This document shows positions 31,643-43,444 of a DNA stretch of 54,242 nucleotides, in pieces. Under the pieces are notes generated by a model that was not told where the DNA came from, searched no databases, and was given only the letters and a program-made list of their open reading frames with translations. Position 1 is the stretch's first letter; every line of letters begins with the position of its first letter. A program made the translations under genes and the position numbers. The DNA comes from Cladosporium sp. IMV 00045 (taxonomy: Eukaryota > Ascomycota > Dothideomycetes > Cladosporiales > Cladosporiaceae): NCBI GenBank assembly GCA_001931905.2, contig MSJI02000181.1, positions 77,296 to 131,537 on the forward strand. The letters are read 5' to 3'.

Positions 31643-33195
31643 ATTGAAGTCCGTGAGAAAGAAGCTGTGTGACGGATATTCAAACCCAGATTCCCGACCT
31701 GCCAACGATCTTCCTTATAAACCCACCAACCCAGCTTGCTCATCCTGTACCCTCTCAGAATGAGTCTTTGAATCCCAAACGGGCATGCAAGCAGCCTCAA
31801 AGCGCGCATGCAAGAAATTCGTTTGCCGGCATGCATGCACGTACGGTGAGTCTTACCGAAACAAACATTTTCCCACAACAAACCGCAATGCGAAATAATG
31901 GACCTGGAATCTTTGCTTGACGTTTTGCAGATGTGAGCTTGATGTCTCATCAAGAAAGCCGGCAAACAGACGTACTAAGCATCAAATCAGCTCAAAGCAC
32001 CAATTGGACACTCAGAAAAAAAGTAAAAAAGAGAGAAAAAAAGGAAAAAAAAAATAAGAAAGAAAGAAAGAAAGAAAGAACTTCCAAACCAGTAAACAAG
32101 TCTCAGCAAACAAACCGTCACATGACCATACAAGGAAGCCAACATACTGACTGCAATCAGTTCAATGAAATCTGCCTAGTTATCCTTTTGTCCATGTTTG
32201 ACCTTTGCAGAACTCGCAAACGAGAGAAGGGACCACGAACCGAACCATTCTCCAAAACAAGGCAATGGTCCCAAGCAGAGGGAGAAAAAGCGTGGAACCA
32301 AAAAGAATGAACCGAAATTTGCTGACATTCTCGAGTCTGACTATCGGGAAAACAAGAAAGGTCAATTGTTGAACGAGTGGTGATGCCCGATCGAACTTGG
32401 GATTTCCCTGGCGCTTTCCCGTGGCGTCCGCGATGGGAGGGTATGGAAAGCAAAGGGGCGATCGAAACGTGGGCGGAACGCAGTAGCAAAAGGATTTGTG
32501 GGTGAAGAAAAGTAATAGCAAAAGCCAGAGCAAGAATATGTGTCAAAAGCAACGATTTTTTTTGGTCTTTTTGTCGTTCAGTTTTCTTTCTTTTTCAAGT
32601 AAAAGCAAGATTTCTCTCCAGCCATCTCTCCTCTGCCATACTCGGCATCCATTCCAGCTCACCATTCTGGGCGTGGGCGAGTTTGATCGACTCTTGACTG
32701 CTCGATGCAGGTCGCGGGCGAAAGCGACGGATCGCACTGCCTTTCATCCCAGCGAGGAGCCTAATATTGTCGATGGTGGCTTGACTGGCTGAAGGAAGAA
32801 TTCTGCAGCGCAGTCATATGCTTCGCAACCGGATAGATGGATGTGAGCGAGTAGAAAGGCCCGTTCGGCAGGGTAGAGGGCTGCCTGAGATAGAGTTTGG
32901 CGACGTGGTTCGGAGCGAATGTCCAGGAAGGATGGCAAATGCGGCTAAATTCGCCCCTTCAAGGAATGCGAACTTCGTGCAGGTCGCAAGGAGGAGTTTG
33001 AACAGGACAGAGGTCCGTCGTGTGATGGACGGGCTGTCGTGTGTTGGTTGTCGTTGTTGGATCGTCATCGCGTCTTTTCCTCGAAAGCGTGCAAAAGGTC
33101 GTAGCAAAAGGATATGTTCAATCTTTTCCCTGAAATGGGAAGAGGAATGAATGGGTGTGCGCCCTCAAGACCATCTTTCATAACGCATTGCTCAA
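31643..33195. other. Argonaute (copy 2) promoter region and UPF1 3' flank
   Basis: Homology to 25101-25989 ends near 32560, at a short T run where the other copy runs into poly-T and the gap. It contains a (GAAA)n microsatellite at about 32056-32080. The right part, up to the UPF1 stop at 33196, is single copy with only short unsupported frames. Confidence 0.45.
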
Positions 33196-36100
33196 TCAGT
33201 CGTATCCACCAACGCCACCGACCTGGCTTGCGAAAGCAGTGCTAACGCTCCTCGCGTCCTCGTCCTGCTCCAGCATCGAACGGTTGACCCTTCCGCTGCC
33301 GATGGGCGGCTGAGGGGCGCCTTGGCCCTCGACGTAGCGCCTCAGCTTGTCAGACTGCGAGAGGGAGGCTTGCTTGTTGAGGTCGTTGATGCTCAGACCA
33401 GTGAGGCTGACACCGCCCTGGCCGGGCTGCTTGGAAGAGCCATTCGTCGTGATGTCCGTGATCTCGGTGCCGGCGACACTGTCACCTGCAACAGATTCCG
33501 GAGCGCGGTGCTGGTGATGATGCTGGTGGTGATGCGGCATCCCTGGCACGCCGCCGGGGCCGCCGCGTTGACTGGCAGAGATTGCGGGCCAGCTGTCCTG
33601 GAAGCCCTGGAACATCGGTGGGTAGGGAGCGTTGAGAGCAGCGCCGCCACCAAGTGCAGAAGAGTGAACGGAGCTGACATCGTCCGGGATGTAGCCTATG
33701 ACGCTGCCATCGGCGCGAGGTCCAGGCCCACCGTTCATGCGGCCGCCATTCGAAGGGGCTGCCACCTGGTTGGCATTCTGCTGGGTCATCTGGTAACGCT
33801 GTGGGCCACGGTAGGAAGTCTTCGGCCGGCTGAATTGCAGAAGGGAGACTTGCAGGTTGGTGAGAGGGCCCTCGACGAGAGTGTTGCGCTCCTTGAAATG
33901 CAGAAGGAGGTAGTGCCACAGCGGGTGCTTGCTCAGGACCTTCGGGTTACCCAAGATGACGAGACCGTACTTCGCACGAGTAAGGGCGACGTTGAGACGG
34001 CGCGGGTCAGACAAGAAACCAATGCCTTGGTGTTCGTTGCTTCGCACGCAGGAGAGAACGATGAAGTCCTTTTCACGACCCTGGAAAGCGTCCACAGAGG
34101 CCACCTCGATTTCCTTGTAGTATTCCTTCCTGAAAGTGCCGCTTTGCTGCATGCTCTGCACGACGAAGCTACGCTGGCCCTCGTACGGTGTGATGACACC
34201 AATGTCCTCCGGCTTGACGCCGGCCTTGAAGAAACGAGTGACGATCTTCTCAACATTCTGCGCTTCAGTCCTGTTCAAGAAACTGGTGCCAGATGCAGAA
34301 ATTTCTTCAGAACCCAGGTTGGACCAGAACATCATTGGGTTGTCAGAAACGGGCCATGGGAAGTCTACGTCGCGGCGCAGACGCTGGTGCATGGTGATAC
34401 CGTTCTGGAGAGAACCCTCGTAGAACATGTTGCTGGGGAACTCGGACAAGCAGGGGTGCATGCGGTATTGCACCTGCAAACGAATAGGAGCGCAGCCAAG
34501 GATGACCAGACGCTCGAAGAGAGACTGGTTCAGACCAGCCTTGGCGGCCTTCTTGTTCATGATGACGGGGCCCAACTGTTGGTGGTCACCAACAAGAACG
34601 ACCTGCTTGCAACCCAGGACCAAGGGGATCATGCACTCGGGCTCGGCGGACTGCGTGCTCTCATCAATGAGAACCGTGCGGAACTTCAGTTTGGCCAGAC
34701 GAGGATCACCGGCACCAACACAAGTACAGCAGATAACGTCGGCATTGGTGAGGACCTCACGCTCGGCAGCACGGGTAAGTGACTTGAACTTCTTCTCATC
34801 CTGGCTGCTGAGTTCGCCAAGTTCGCTCTTCAGCTGCATAAGCTTGTTGAGTTCGACATTGGTGTCATTCATGCGGACCTGCTCGTGGAGTGAAAGGAAG
34901 CCAACCTTGGACTCGACATCCTCGCGCGACTTGGCGGTGACACGGACAACCTTGAGGCCCGTAAGGTGAATGCGCTCAGTAAGCTGGTCAACAGCTACGT
35001 TGGATGGAGCACAAACGAGGACCTGACCACCGTTAATCTTACTAAGGTGGTAGATGATGGTCGCAGAAGTGACAGTCTTTCCGGTACCGGGAGGTCCCTG
35101 GATCAAGCTGAGCGGCTTTTGCAGGACACTCTTCACTGCATTGATCTGCGATCCGTTGAGCTCGGGGAGGCCAGGGACACTGAACTTGCGCGGGAGCTGC
35201 GTCTTCATGGGTGCCGCAGCAACCTCGTGGCCGAGAAGACGGTGGAAGATGTAGCCGGAGACGCTCATCTCGTCGATAGCGAAGGTCTTCATGGCGTGCT
35301 GCATGCGGTCGAATGATGTGGCCTTCCAGACGTAGTCGGCAGTGAAGTTGTGCGTGCACTCGGTGGGAACGCTCTTGTGGTCACCACGCGCCCTCAACTC
35401 GATGCTGACCTCATCGCTCTGGTTGTTGGGAATCTTGATGACATAGCCGACGCCCTCCCAGTGGGGACGCAGCTCGCCCTGGTAGCGGAGGCGCATTTCG
35501 TCGCCTACTGCCAACTTGACATCACCCAACTCCAGCTTGGGCAGAACGAAAGAAGCAAGGTGCTTGTTGTTCAAGCCAAAGTCCCAGCGTACGATCAAGT
35601 TGTCCTGAGATTGGGACTCCTTCAGCTTCCTGTCGTAGTCGGCCTCAATCTTGACAAGCGGGCCAAAGACATTCTGGTATTGGTATGCGTCATCGTAGCG
35701 CAGCAAGACAGGCGCGGGCTCATCATCGATTCCTGCGTTCTTCTCAAGATCCTGAATGGTTGCATTGCTGTTGTCCTTCCACATTTCCTCCAGCTTGGCG
35801 ATCACCTGAGGAGGCAAGTGCCTAGCACGCATCTGCTCTTGATCGGTCGGAGCGCTGACCAGCCACGGCAAGAAGGAGCGGTCCTCGATCAATGGCTGCC
35901 AACGCGAGGTGTCCCAGTTCATATCTTTGCTGCTTGGCATGGCGGCACACGGCTGACGGCAGAGCAGCACGACGACCGTGTCGCTCTTCGCGGGAATGAA
36001 ACCAAGAAGGAAAACATTCTTGGTACCGCAGTTGTAGCATTCGAGAGTGGTCTCGCCCAGCTGAGAGGTCGGGTGAAGCTGCACCTCCTTGTGCCTGGCA

Positions 36101-36516
36101 CGAACGAGATGGTTGATGATGTGGCTAGAGCTGGTGTTGCCACGAGCAGAGCAGAACCACTTATTGCATGACAAGCACTTGACCACGCTGCTCGGGTTGT
36201 GGATGCCACAGTATGCACAAGCGTGCGGTGGCAGCTCAACCTCCTCTTCCTCCTGCTGCTGACCAGCTGCTCCGTTTGCGCCGTTCACAGCATGGCTCGC
36301 GAGGCTCTCGGTATCGTCATCATCCAAGCCCAGGTCCGTCTCATCGTCGTCACCCACACGCCTGCGCCGTGGGCCTCCGTTCAAATTTCCGCGTCCGTAT
36401 TCGTTGTCGAGCGCGCTCTCGCCAGCGTCGAGCGTGGAAAGGTCATCGCCGTCGTTAATGGCCGAGACCGAGTCGCCGACCAGGTGGTTGCCGGCGTGGG
36501 CAAATGCGGCGGCCAT
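33196..36516 (-). CDS. upf1: UPF1/NAM7 RNA helicase (nonsense-mediated decay)
   Basis: ATP-dependent 5'-3' RNA helicase at the centre of nonsense-mediated mRNA decay, acting on terminating ribosomes in the cytoplasm. Single exon, 1106 aa, close to the usual length. An acidic N-terminus (about 1-95) is followed by the Cys/His-rich zinc domain that binds UPF2 (about 97-250; C100, C103, C114, C117 and further Cys/His pairs), domain 1B (about 300-410), and an SF1 helicase core. Core motifs: Walker A GPPGTGKT at 474-481; DEST at 618-621 (motif II); GDHQQLGP at about 643 (motif III); YRMHP at about 684; [10 protein letters not shown] at about 808 (motif V); and [11 protein letters not shown] at about 839 (motif VI). 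The C-terminus is Gly/Gln/His-rich. ATG at 36516. It is divergent from IMP4 with 467 bases between the start codons. Confidence 0.97.
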   Translation of the reverse strand: MAAAFAHAGNHLVGDSVSAINDGDDLSTLDAGESALDNEYGRGNLNGGPRRRRVGDDDETDLGLDDDDTESLASHAVNGANGAAGQQQEEEEVELPPHACAYCGIHNPSSVVKCLSCNKWFCSARGNTSSSHIINHLVRARHKEVQLHPTSQLGETTLECYNCGTKNVFLLGFIPAKSDTVVVLLCRQPCAAMPSSKDMNWDTSRWQPLIEDRSFLPWLVSAPTDQEQMRARHLPPQVIAKLEEMWKDNSNATIQDLEKNAGIDDEPAPVLLRYDDAYQYQNVFGPLVKIEADYDRKLKESQSQDNLIVRWDFGLNNKHLASFVLPKLELGDVKLAVGDEMRLRYQGELRPHWEGVGYVIKIPNNQSDEVSIELRARGDHKSVPTECTHNFTADYVWKATSFDRMQHAMKTFAIDEMSVSGYIFHRLLGHEVAAAPMKTQLPRKFSVPGLPELNGSQINAVKSVLQKPLSLIQGPPGTGKTVTSATIIYHLSKINGGQVLVCAPSNVAVDQLTERIHLTGLKVVRVTAKSREDVESKVGFLSLHEQVRMNDTNVELNKLMQLKSELGELSSQDEKKFKSLTRAAEREVLTNADVICCTCVGAGDPRLAKLKFRTVLIDESTQSAEPECMIPLVLGCKQVVLVGDHQQLGPVIMNKKAAKAGLNQSLFERLVILGCAPIRLQVQYRMHPCLSEFPSNMFYEGSLQNGITMHQRLRRDVDFPWPVSDNPMMFWSNLGSEEISASGTSFLNRTEAQNVEKIVTRFFKAGVKPEDIGVITPYEGQRSFVVQSMQQSGTFRKEYYKEIEVASVDAFQGREKDFIVLSCVRSNEHQGIGFLSDPRRLNVALTRAKYGLVILGNPKVLSKHPLWHYLLLHFKERNTLVEGPLTNLQVSLLQFSRPKTSYRGPQRYQMTQQNANQVAAPSNGGRMNGGPGPRADGSVIGYIPDDVSSVHSSALGGGAALNAPYPPMFQGFQDSWPAISASQRGGPGGVPGMPHHHQHHHQHRAPESVAGDSVAGTEITDITTNGSSKQPGQGGVSLTGLSINDLNKQASLSQSDKLRRYVEGQGAPQPPIGSGRVNRSMLEQDEDARSVSTAFASQVGGVGGYD

Positions 36517-36983
36517 GTTGGCGTGCTAGAGACCTAGCGTAGGAAAAGTGTTGTGCCTGTGGAAAGTCCAGTACCAGTGGCGGGGCCGAGACGGCGGTAG
36601 TAGCCCTCAACCCCGAGGAGGGATGTGCTGAGAGAAGTCGATCGCGTGTATTATCTGGTTACTCGACCTCGGCGGATGCAGATCTCGTAGTGTTGAAGCG
36701 CCGCACACCCAAGCAGCGTATTGTCGTCAGCCTTTTGGTGGCAAAAGGCGGAATGAGGTGTTTTCGGCGGAGGGTGTTGGGTGTGGGATCGGATTGGTGG
36801 TGGTGCGGCGGCGAGTTGGACGTTCGATGTGCAGGAGCCTGTCGCAAATAATGTGGGGAATCGACTTTGCGAGAGAGGCAGATCCGAGAATTTATTCAAT
36901 GTTAAAGTCAATACGAGGGCCAGACGCCGCTCTCTTCCAATCCACCTCTCTTCACTACCACACACCCTCCAACACAACACATC
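36517..36983. promoter_or_regulatory. Bidirectional promoter between UPF1 and IMP4
   Basis: 467 bases separate the two divergent start codons, so both promoters and leaders must lie here. The 80 bases before the IMP4 ATG are C/A-rich with CT tracts, a typical fungal leader. No coding frame is supported. Confidence 0.6.
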
Positions 36984-37871
36984 ATGATCCGTCGACAGGC
37001 TCGTCAACGGCGCGACTACCTCTACCGTCGCGCCCTCACCCTGCGCGATGCAGAAATCAGCGAGAAGCGCGCAAAACTGAAGCAGTCGCTGGCAACCGGC
37101 AAACCGCTCGACTCGGCCATCGCCAACGACAAGAAGCTCCGCCAGGACTACAAATACGACGAGTCGCGCGCCGACCGCACCGCCGATGATGAGCTCGACC
37201 TCGACGACGAATACTCCTACCTGTCCGGCGTGGTCGACCCGCGAGTCCTCGTCACCACCTCCCGCGACCCCAGCAGCCGTCTTGGTTCTTTCGCGAAGGA
37301 AATCCGCCTGCTCCTCCCCACCGGTATCCGCTTGAACAGAGGCAATCTGATCCTGCCGAACCTCGTCTCCTCCGCCAAATCCTCCGGCCTCAGCGACCTG
37401 ATTTTGCTGCACGAGCACCGCGGCACGCCCACCGCCATGACCATCTCCCACCTGCCCCACGGCCCAACCGCCTCTTTCAGTCTGCACAACGTAGTACTTC
37501 GCCACGACATCCCCAACGCCTCGCGCGGCACCGTCTCGGAATCCTACCCGCACCTGATCTTTGAAGGCTTCACGACCACCCTCGGCAAGCGCGTGGTCAA
37601 GATCCTGCAGCACCTCTTCCCGCCCAGGGAGGGCTCGGCGAAGCTCGGCAACAGAGTCGTGACGTTCAAGAACATCGAGGACAGCGTCGAGGTGCGCCAT
37701 CATGTTTTCGTCAAGACAGGCTACCAAAGCGTCGAATTGGCGGAGGTTGGCCCGCGCATGACCATGCGTCTGTTCGAGATCAGGCAGGGCACCGCGGACA
37801 ACAAGGATGGCGATGTTGAGTGGCACATGAACCAGTACACCCGCACTGCGAAGAAGAAGGACTATCTTTAG
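36984..37871 (+). CDS. imp4: U3 snoRNP protein IMP4 (Brix domain)
   Basis: Component of the small-subunit processome in the nucleolus. With IMP3 and MPP10 it guides U3 snoRNA pairing to pre-rRNA for 18S rRNA processing. 295 aa, single exon, matching the usual length of about 290. The start [18 protein letters not shown] is characteristic of IMP4. The Brix domain covers about residues 80-270, with [18 protein letters not shown] at its start, [11 protein letters not shown] in the middle and [16 protein letters not shown] near its end. A basic [11 protein letters not shown] tail closes the protein. Nothing is missing. Confidence 0.96.
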   Translation: MIRRQARQRRDYLYRRALTLRDAEISEKRAKLKQSLATGKPLDSAIANDKKLRQDYKYDESRADRTADDELDLDDEYSYLSGVVDPRVLVTTSRDPSSRLGSFAKEIRLLLPTGIRLNRGNLILPNLVSSAKSSGLSDLILLHEHRGTPTAMTISHLPHGPTASFSLHNVVLRHDIPNASRGTVSESYPHLIFEGFTTTLGKRVVKILQHLFPPREGSAKLGNRVVTFKNIEDSVEVRHHVFVKTGYQSVELAEVGPRMTMRLFEIRQGTADNKDGDVEWHMNQYTRTAKKKDYL

Positions 37872-38742
37872 AGGAGTTTGAGCTGAGAAGTGCGTCTGGT
37901 ATTTCTGAGGGTGGCGAATTTTCTGTCCATCCTGGGAGGGATGATAGGCGATCAACTTTTCGCATTACCCTTGAGATATGCTTGAAGAGCTTTTGGAATC
38001 GAAACCGCAGCTCTGGGGCCGGGTATCACGTCCCATACTCCTCTAGCAGAGCAGGGCACCCGAAAACTATCGGCAGCGACAGCTGGGGTTCACGTTAGTT
38101 GAACGTTGGATCGCTTTCCGAGTGTCGACATCAGGTGGACACAGACAATCGATTAGGAGGTGGCCTGTGTGGATCTTGCACAAGGACAGGACCCAAGTCG
38201 ACCTTCCGGAAAAGGCAACTGCATTACTCCAAGGCAACAGGCCTGGGCCAAAAGTTCGAACGGCGATCGCAATCGCAACGGAAATGAAGGGAATGGCAGG
38301 GATAAGGATGGGAATAAGGCAACCATCGAAGAGCCCAGTAGCAGTCTCACGGCAGGGAGAACAGGAGACGCAATCATGTTAGGCAGAACAGCCGGCAAGG
38401 CACGTGTGTAAGATACTTAGACATGTTATGTCAATCGTCACAAAACGCCAGGTATTCAAACCACCTCCACTATCAGTCAAAGAAGAGAATTAATACTTTT
38501 TTGGTCGTTACATCGTCATGCTGTTTTTCGTGTCGTCTGTCGACGAACGGTACTCTCATCATGCCGTAACAAGATCAAGAAAAGAAAACTCGCCGGCGTT
38601 CCTAGCCTTCACTCGTAAGCGAAGAAAGATCTACCGCACAACGCCTTCGACTCCAAAGACTTCTCACAGCCTCTATTTCCCATCGCAAATCGAACTTCTT
38701 TCCCACGCTTCAAATTCAACTTTCGATGAGGGAAGAACATCA
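37872..38742. other. Convergent 3' region of IMP4 and GGPP synthase
   Basis: 870 bases between two stop codons. Short frames here have no domains. It probably contains both 3' untranslated regions. Confidence 0.45.
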
Positions 38743-40188
38743 TCAAACCACCGCCTCCGCCTTCGCCTCCTTCGACCCCTTATCGACCTTCAACAGCTCC
38801 AAAATCGCCTTGACCCCATCCCCCAGCCCCCTCCCGCGATCCACCTCATCAACAAGCAGCAGCGCTTTACGCGTCAAACCACGCAGCACACGACGCGAAT
38901 ACGCAAACGAACCAACAGACTCCATATACGCGACAGCGAACTTCTTCACATCGTCATCGGCAGGTTTCTGCCTTAGAATATTGATCAAAACCAAATTCGA
39001 GGGATTCGCGCGGATGGCGTGGATGATCGGGAAAGAAAATTTGCCCTCCGTCAGGTCCTCGCAGAGGCCCTTGTTGGCCGTGTAAGTCGGGTGGGAGAGG
39101 TTGCGGTAGTCGTCGAGGATCTGGAAGAGGAGGCCGATGGTGTTGGCGAGGGGCACGTAGTCGATGTGCGGGTTGGGGGCGGCGTGGGAGGGGGATTCGG
39201 CGAACATGAGCTTGATGGCGAGGCGGAAGAGGCCGCCGGTCTTGTTGCCGACCATTTCGAGGTAGTCGTCTTCCGACGGGCAGGTGAGCGTGTCTCGCCA
39301 GAAGAGGTCCATGCCTTGCCCGCGGTGGAGGTTTAGGAGTTCGTCGGTGAAGATCCGGATGGCTTCGGGGTTGTTTAGTTTGGTGAGTTCTTGCAGGGCG
39401 CAGAAGTAGACGTAATTGGCGCTGTTGATGGTTTGCGCGGTGCCGAAGATGGAGTGCGCGACGGGGACGCCGCGGCGGAGGTTGGAGTTGTCTTCCACGT
39501 CGTCGATGAGGAGGGAGGCTGTGTGTAGCATGCCTATCACTTTGTTTATGATGGCGAGTGAGGGCTCGGGGACTTGGAGCCAGAGGTTGAAGGCATTGAT
39601 GAGCTGGCTTCGCACATCTTTGCCGGGATGAGCTTCGAGGTAGTCATATGGGCCTTTTACGATGTTCTCCTTTTCCTCGCTCCAATTAGACCCTTCTCCG
39701 TATATCAGGTCCTGGCCTACGTTGGGAGTGATGTCCGCCTGTGGCCGTGACTGTGCACCCTCGTTGCTCTGATCTTCGGTCCTCATGAGTGGAGGTGATG
39801 CCCTGCTGGCCCTGTTTGCTGCAATCCAGTCGCTTTCACTGACTTGTGGCTTCCTCTTGGATTCGCTGGGTGATATTGTGCGTGCGTGTGCTTCGCGCGG
39901 GCTAGTCGGAGCGCCGGGTTCTCCGTTCAGGAAAGCTCTCGAGGAGCTTGTTCGCATAGGAATGGTAGACGGGTCGATTGACATGCGCTTGTTGTTGGGT
40001 GGAGGGTCCGTCCTCGAGCTCGCCGGGCGTTGGGATAGTCCTTCTTCCATGAACTGGCTCTTGCGATGCCCATCCGGCTCTTGGCCGGTGGATGAGGTGG
40101 AAGATGACAGGGTGGAGGTGGAGGCTGGTAATTCGGAGAGCCTAGGCGTAGGACTGAAGTTTGTGTGTATCGTGCTGTCGGCTGACAT
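38743..40188 (-). CDS. bts1: Geranylgeranyl diphosphate synthase
   Basis: Trans-isoprenyl diphosphate synthase that condenses isopentenyl and farnesyl diphosphate to GGPP, for protein prenylation and for carotenoid or diterpene precursors. 481 aa, single exon. The first 155 residues are Ser/Pro-rich and probably disordered, longer than in most homologues (about 340-440 aa in all). The catalytic fold runs from about 160 to 475, with the first Asp-rich motif DDVED at 229-233 followed by [17 protein letters not shown] at about 290, and the second Asp motif DDYRN at 359-363 followed by [14 protein letters not shown]. The DDYxN form is normal in fungal GGPP synthases. The start at 40188 is the first ATG of the frame; a downstream Met would remove part of the extension. 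No terpene cyclase or carotenoid gene is adjacent, so a housekeeping role is likely. The 3' 250 bases flip from a C-rich to a G-rich coding strand. Confidence 0.95.
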   Translation of the reverse strand: MSADSTIHTNFSPTPRLSELPASTSTLSSSTSSTGQEPDGHRKSQFMEEGLSQRPASSRTDPPPNNKRMSIDPSTIPMRTSSSRAFLNGEPGAPTSPREAHARTISPSESKRKPQVSESDWIAANRASRASPPLMRTEDQSNEGAQSRPQADITPNVGQDLIYGEGSNWSEEKENIVKGPYDYLEAHPGKDVRSQLINAFNLWLQVPEPSLAIINKVIGMLHTASLLIDDVEDNSNLRRGVPVAHSIFGTAQTINSANYVYFCALQELTKLNNPEAIRIFTDELLNLHRGQGMDLFWRDTLTCPSEDDYLEMVGNKTGGLFRLAIKLMFAESPSHAAPNPHIDYVPLANTIGLLFQILDDYRNLSHPTYTANKGLCEDLTEGKFSFPIIHAIRANPSNLVLINILRQKPADDDVKKFAVAYMESVGSFAYSRRVLRGLTRKALLLVDEVDRGRGLGDGVKAILELLKVDKGSKEAKAEAVV

Positions 40189-43100
40189 GCAGTATTGCGG
40201 ACAGAGGATTGGAGGACCGTCTTTGAATGCCGTTGAGGCTTCCCCTCGAGAGTTGGAGCTTTGGTATAGATCGCTTTGGTGGGTGATTGGTCTGGAGATA
40301 TGGCGATTGGTATGAGGTTCAAAAATGTAAAGTTTATGTACAAGATATATGCCTTCTCAGGTCGTTGTCGTGAAAATGTGCTTGCTATAGTCACCGTCGC
40401 AGGCAAACATTCAAGTGATGATGAAGGCCGAGCTATTCGCTGCCTGGCACATGCCTTGTCTGTGCTCTCAAGCACAACGTCACGGTCAGCGCCGATCCTG
40501 TCACATGCCATGACTTTAACATTCGCGATATAAAAGTTACTTTTTCTTGATCCTGTTTCATGTCTGTTCAGCAACCTGCAAGTAGAGAATACCTAGCAAG
40601 ACATGAAGAGCCATATCATGGCGAGGTTTTTTTCCCGTCATGCACTACGACATATCGAGCCTGCTCGGCTGCATTCAGCCACCTACACAATAAGCTTACC
40701 TGACTCGTGTTCGATTGCCTTGACAAACGAGAAAGACCATGAAACAATTGTTTGTTGCAGTTGTGTATGATGAGTACTAATAATGATGGGCAATCCACCA
40801 CATTCAGTCTGCCACGACATCTCTCATAGCTCTGCTCTGTGTGCTGTGAGCTCAATGCAATGGCTGCGCTGAGAGATCTCAAGCATCTCAGCATCGCATG
40901 AGTATTTGGACAATCCAAAGTCTCCAGAGCTCTGCAATGGTCTGCACAATCGCGGAGAAAGTTGAGATGTTTCTTTGGAGCGGTCATAGATCATTAGACT
41001 GAAAGAACGTATTGATTGCCAAAAGTATTTGATACAGGCGGCGCCCGATAGGGATACCGATTCTGCGGCTCTCGCGATGTGATTCAAGACGACATCGCAA
41101 AGCAATGTGCAACCAGCATATTGAAGAAGCTGGCTGTTAAATACCTTATCTTACAGATGAGACGAGCGAAGTCAGACGAAAAAGCGTCGTCTCAACATGC
41201 CCGCAGATCACCACCAAAAGCCAACACGCAAACCACCATGCAAACAACACCCACCACCACCAAAACCTTACATCCATCACCAACCCCCAAACCGCACAGC
41301 ACAAATCCCACGCTCCAACCCACTGCATGCCCCAAAACCGGAAATATCGGCATTCAGCTCACGCGTGACCGCGACAATCTCATGCCGGCCCAGCAAAAGA
41401 GCCCAACGCACACCTCGCCCACGCAACGGGAGACCGGCTTAACAAAGCAATGGCGTGACATTTCTTCTACGGATTATCCCTGACACCGAGCCGAGCCATC
41501 AACATCGAAGTCTGCCAGGACACCACCGATAACTCGACAAACCAAACCCATCCCGACTCCGACCGTCGCCCAGCCAACCGCTCGCATAATGCGCGCATGC
41601 ATGCATGCAGCCGTGCAGGTTGTGGGTAGCTGAAGAATCGGCCGTACAGATGGTATGTAAGCGCACAGCTGCCGTGGGAGTCATTTCATCGTAGTAGTAG
41701 TGGTAGAAGAAAGTGAGGTGGGGCAGTACAGTACAGAGATTCCCAGCCGTGGAGTAGTATACCTACCTCCTAGCGAGCACGCCTCCACGCCAGCCAGCCG
41801 ACATCCGATCTTGCCCCAAACCTCCGCGCGCACGTGGTGCGGTATATTTCCTGCTTGCCAGCGCATCAAGAATTCGATACGGGGGCTTGAAGGAGGGTCA
41901 TTTCGTCAAAGGTGCAGGAGGAAGGAGAGGAGGGGGGGCCGCATTTTCTGGTTTTTGATGAAAAGGCGGCTCGCTTGCCTGCTTCGCTTGCCTGCACTCC
42001 ACTCTTTGCAAGAGCCCGATTCGCATCACCGTGCATGATGTGCTTTCTTTCATGCCATGCATGCGATGAGTGCGCCCGCCTGTTGCTGCGGCTGCTGCTG
42101 CTGCTGTGTCGCCTGTCTGTCGGTCGGCATCATCTGACGTTTCGTAACGTTGCGAACGTGCTTGCTGTGTTTCTTTCGCGTACCTCTTAACCCCCCTTCC
42201 TCGGCGATAATGTGTGCATGCAAGCGTGCATGGTTCGGAGCTGGCTGCAGCTGTTCGATCAAGTCATCGAATTCTGATGAGCCTGAGCTCGCCAGCATCC
42301 GGGAGCGGGGATTTTTCGTTCAGGTCATCAGTCGCATCTGCTACTTCGGATCTGCTTTCTCGCATTTGGGCGCGTGCCTACCTGCTCTGCCCGTGCAGTG
42401 ACATGCCACGGCCATGCGAAGCTAGCCAGGTGTCAAGCTGTGCTTCGTTGCACGACAGGGCGTGTGATGATTGATGATGATCTGACGAGTGGGGGATTTG
42501 GGGGAAAGAATGAGATGACGAAGGTGATGGAGTATACGTGCGTCTATGCTGTCCATATTCCAAACGCGGCATTCTTTACGCTTGCTGGTCAGATTCCGGA
42601 TGTGTGGTCTATTTGGCCGCCGGGGGTATTTTGATAGGTAAGAGGGAATGAACGGAGCTGATGGATAGACAAAACCTCACTTACGCCCTGGGAGATCTGG
42701 TGCTCGGCGTGGTAGACTCAAGGTCATGCTGGCGCTAGCTTCTCGTCCGTGGAGTGCTTGCAATTCTCGCATGAAGACATAGATCGCAGACGTGCAAATG
42801 CTCCCTCGCTCTGTACCGTCTCACAAGAAAAACACTAAACCGAAAACCGATCAATCCGCGAAGAAACCCAACCGATGGGACGCGAGGGACGGCATGGTAT
42901 GCAAAGCCTCCAAGCTGAAGTTGGAAGCGACAAGGTATGTTCCCATTCTGAGCACAGCCCTGCCAGACGCCGAGCATCTGCGGCTGGAAAACAGACGAGA
43001 TTGACTCGACCAGGGGGAAGGGACAAATTGGGAGGTTGACGCTGCTGACTAGCTGAGCGGTGCCTCGGATCGGACTTTGGCGAAGGATTCGGATCCCAGA

Positions 43101-43426
43101 AGCGATGCGATGAGCTGAGGGTTGAGGCTGTGCCCTTGTCCCTACCGATATTGAAGCCTTGAAGAGTCGGCCGTGACATGGATGTGAATCCGCATTTGAG
43201 GGAATCGATAATTGTTAGAAATCAACGCTTGACAAACCTGCTCATTCCTTCCAAGGAAGCGCAAGCCGCGGCAACATCAGCAAGAAGTCGAATCTGCTCG
43301 TACCGAGGGCACGATCGCACGGGAAAATCCTTCGTGAGAAGCTGCTTCGAAGTTTGATTAGGTGCTGACACTCGCATCTCGTAATGCGGGACAGGCAGCT
43401 CGTGCTCTCGCGCGCGTGGACGAGTC

Positions 43427-43444
43427 ACGCATGCATGCATGCGT
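43427..43444. repeat. 18-bp GCATGC palindrome
   Basis: ACGCATGCATGCATGCGT is its own reverse complement. Related GCATGC runs lie at 41595-41608, about 42055-42070, 42212-42233, 45772-45780, 46019-46028 and 47899-47920 in the same gene-free region. Confidence 0.85.

Larger units (their letters stand above)
26010..32560 (+). repeat. Block B, haplotype P copy (rhodopsin-domain gene plus Argonaute)
   Basis: Second copy of 19396-25989, continuing at its right end into single-copy DNA and UPF1. Its first 243 bases (26010-26252) match 12971-13213 with three substitutions, which is the overlap expected if it directly continues the left contig. Confidence 0.9.

Noticed and set aside
33322..34782. 486-aa open frame antisense to UPF1
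   Set aside because: It covers the UPF1 helicase motifs in reverse and shows no domain of its own.
36651..37955. 434-aa open frame antisense to IMP4
   Set aside because: IMP4 is unmistakable on the plus strand; the antisense frame has no domain and reflects codon bias.
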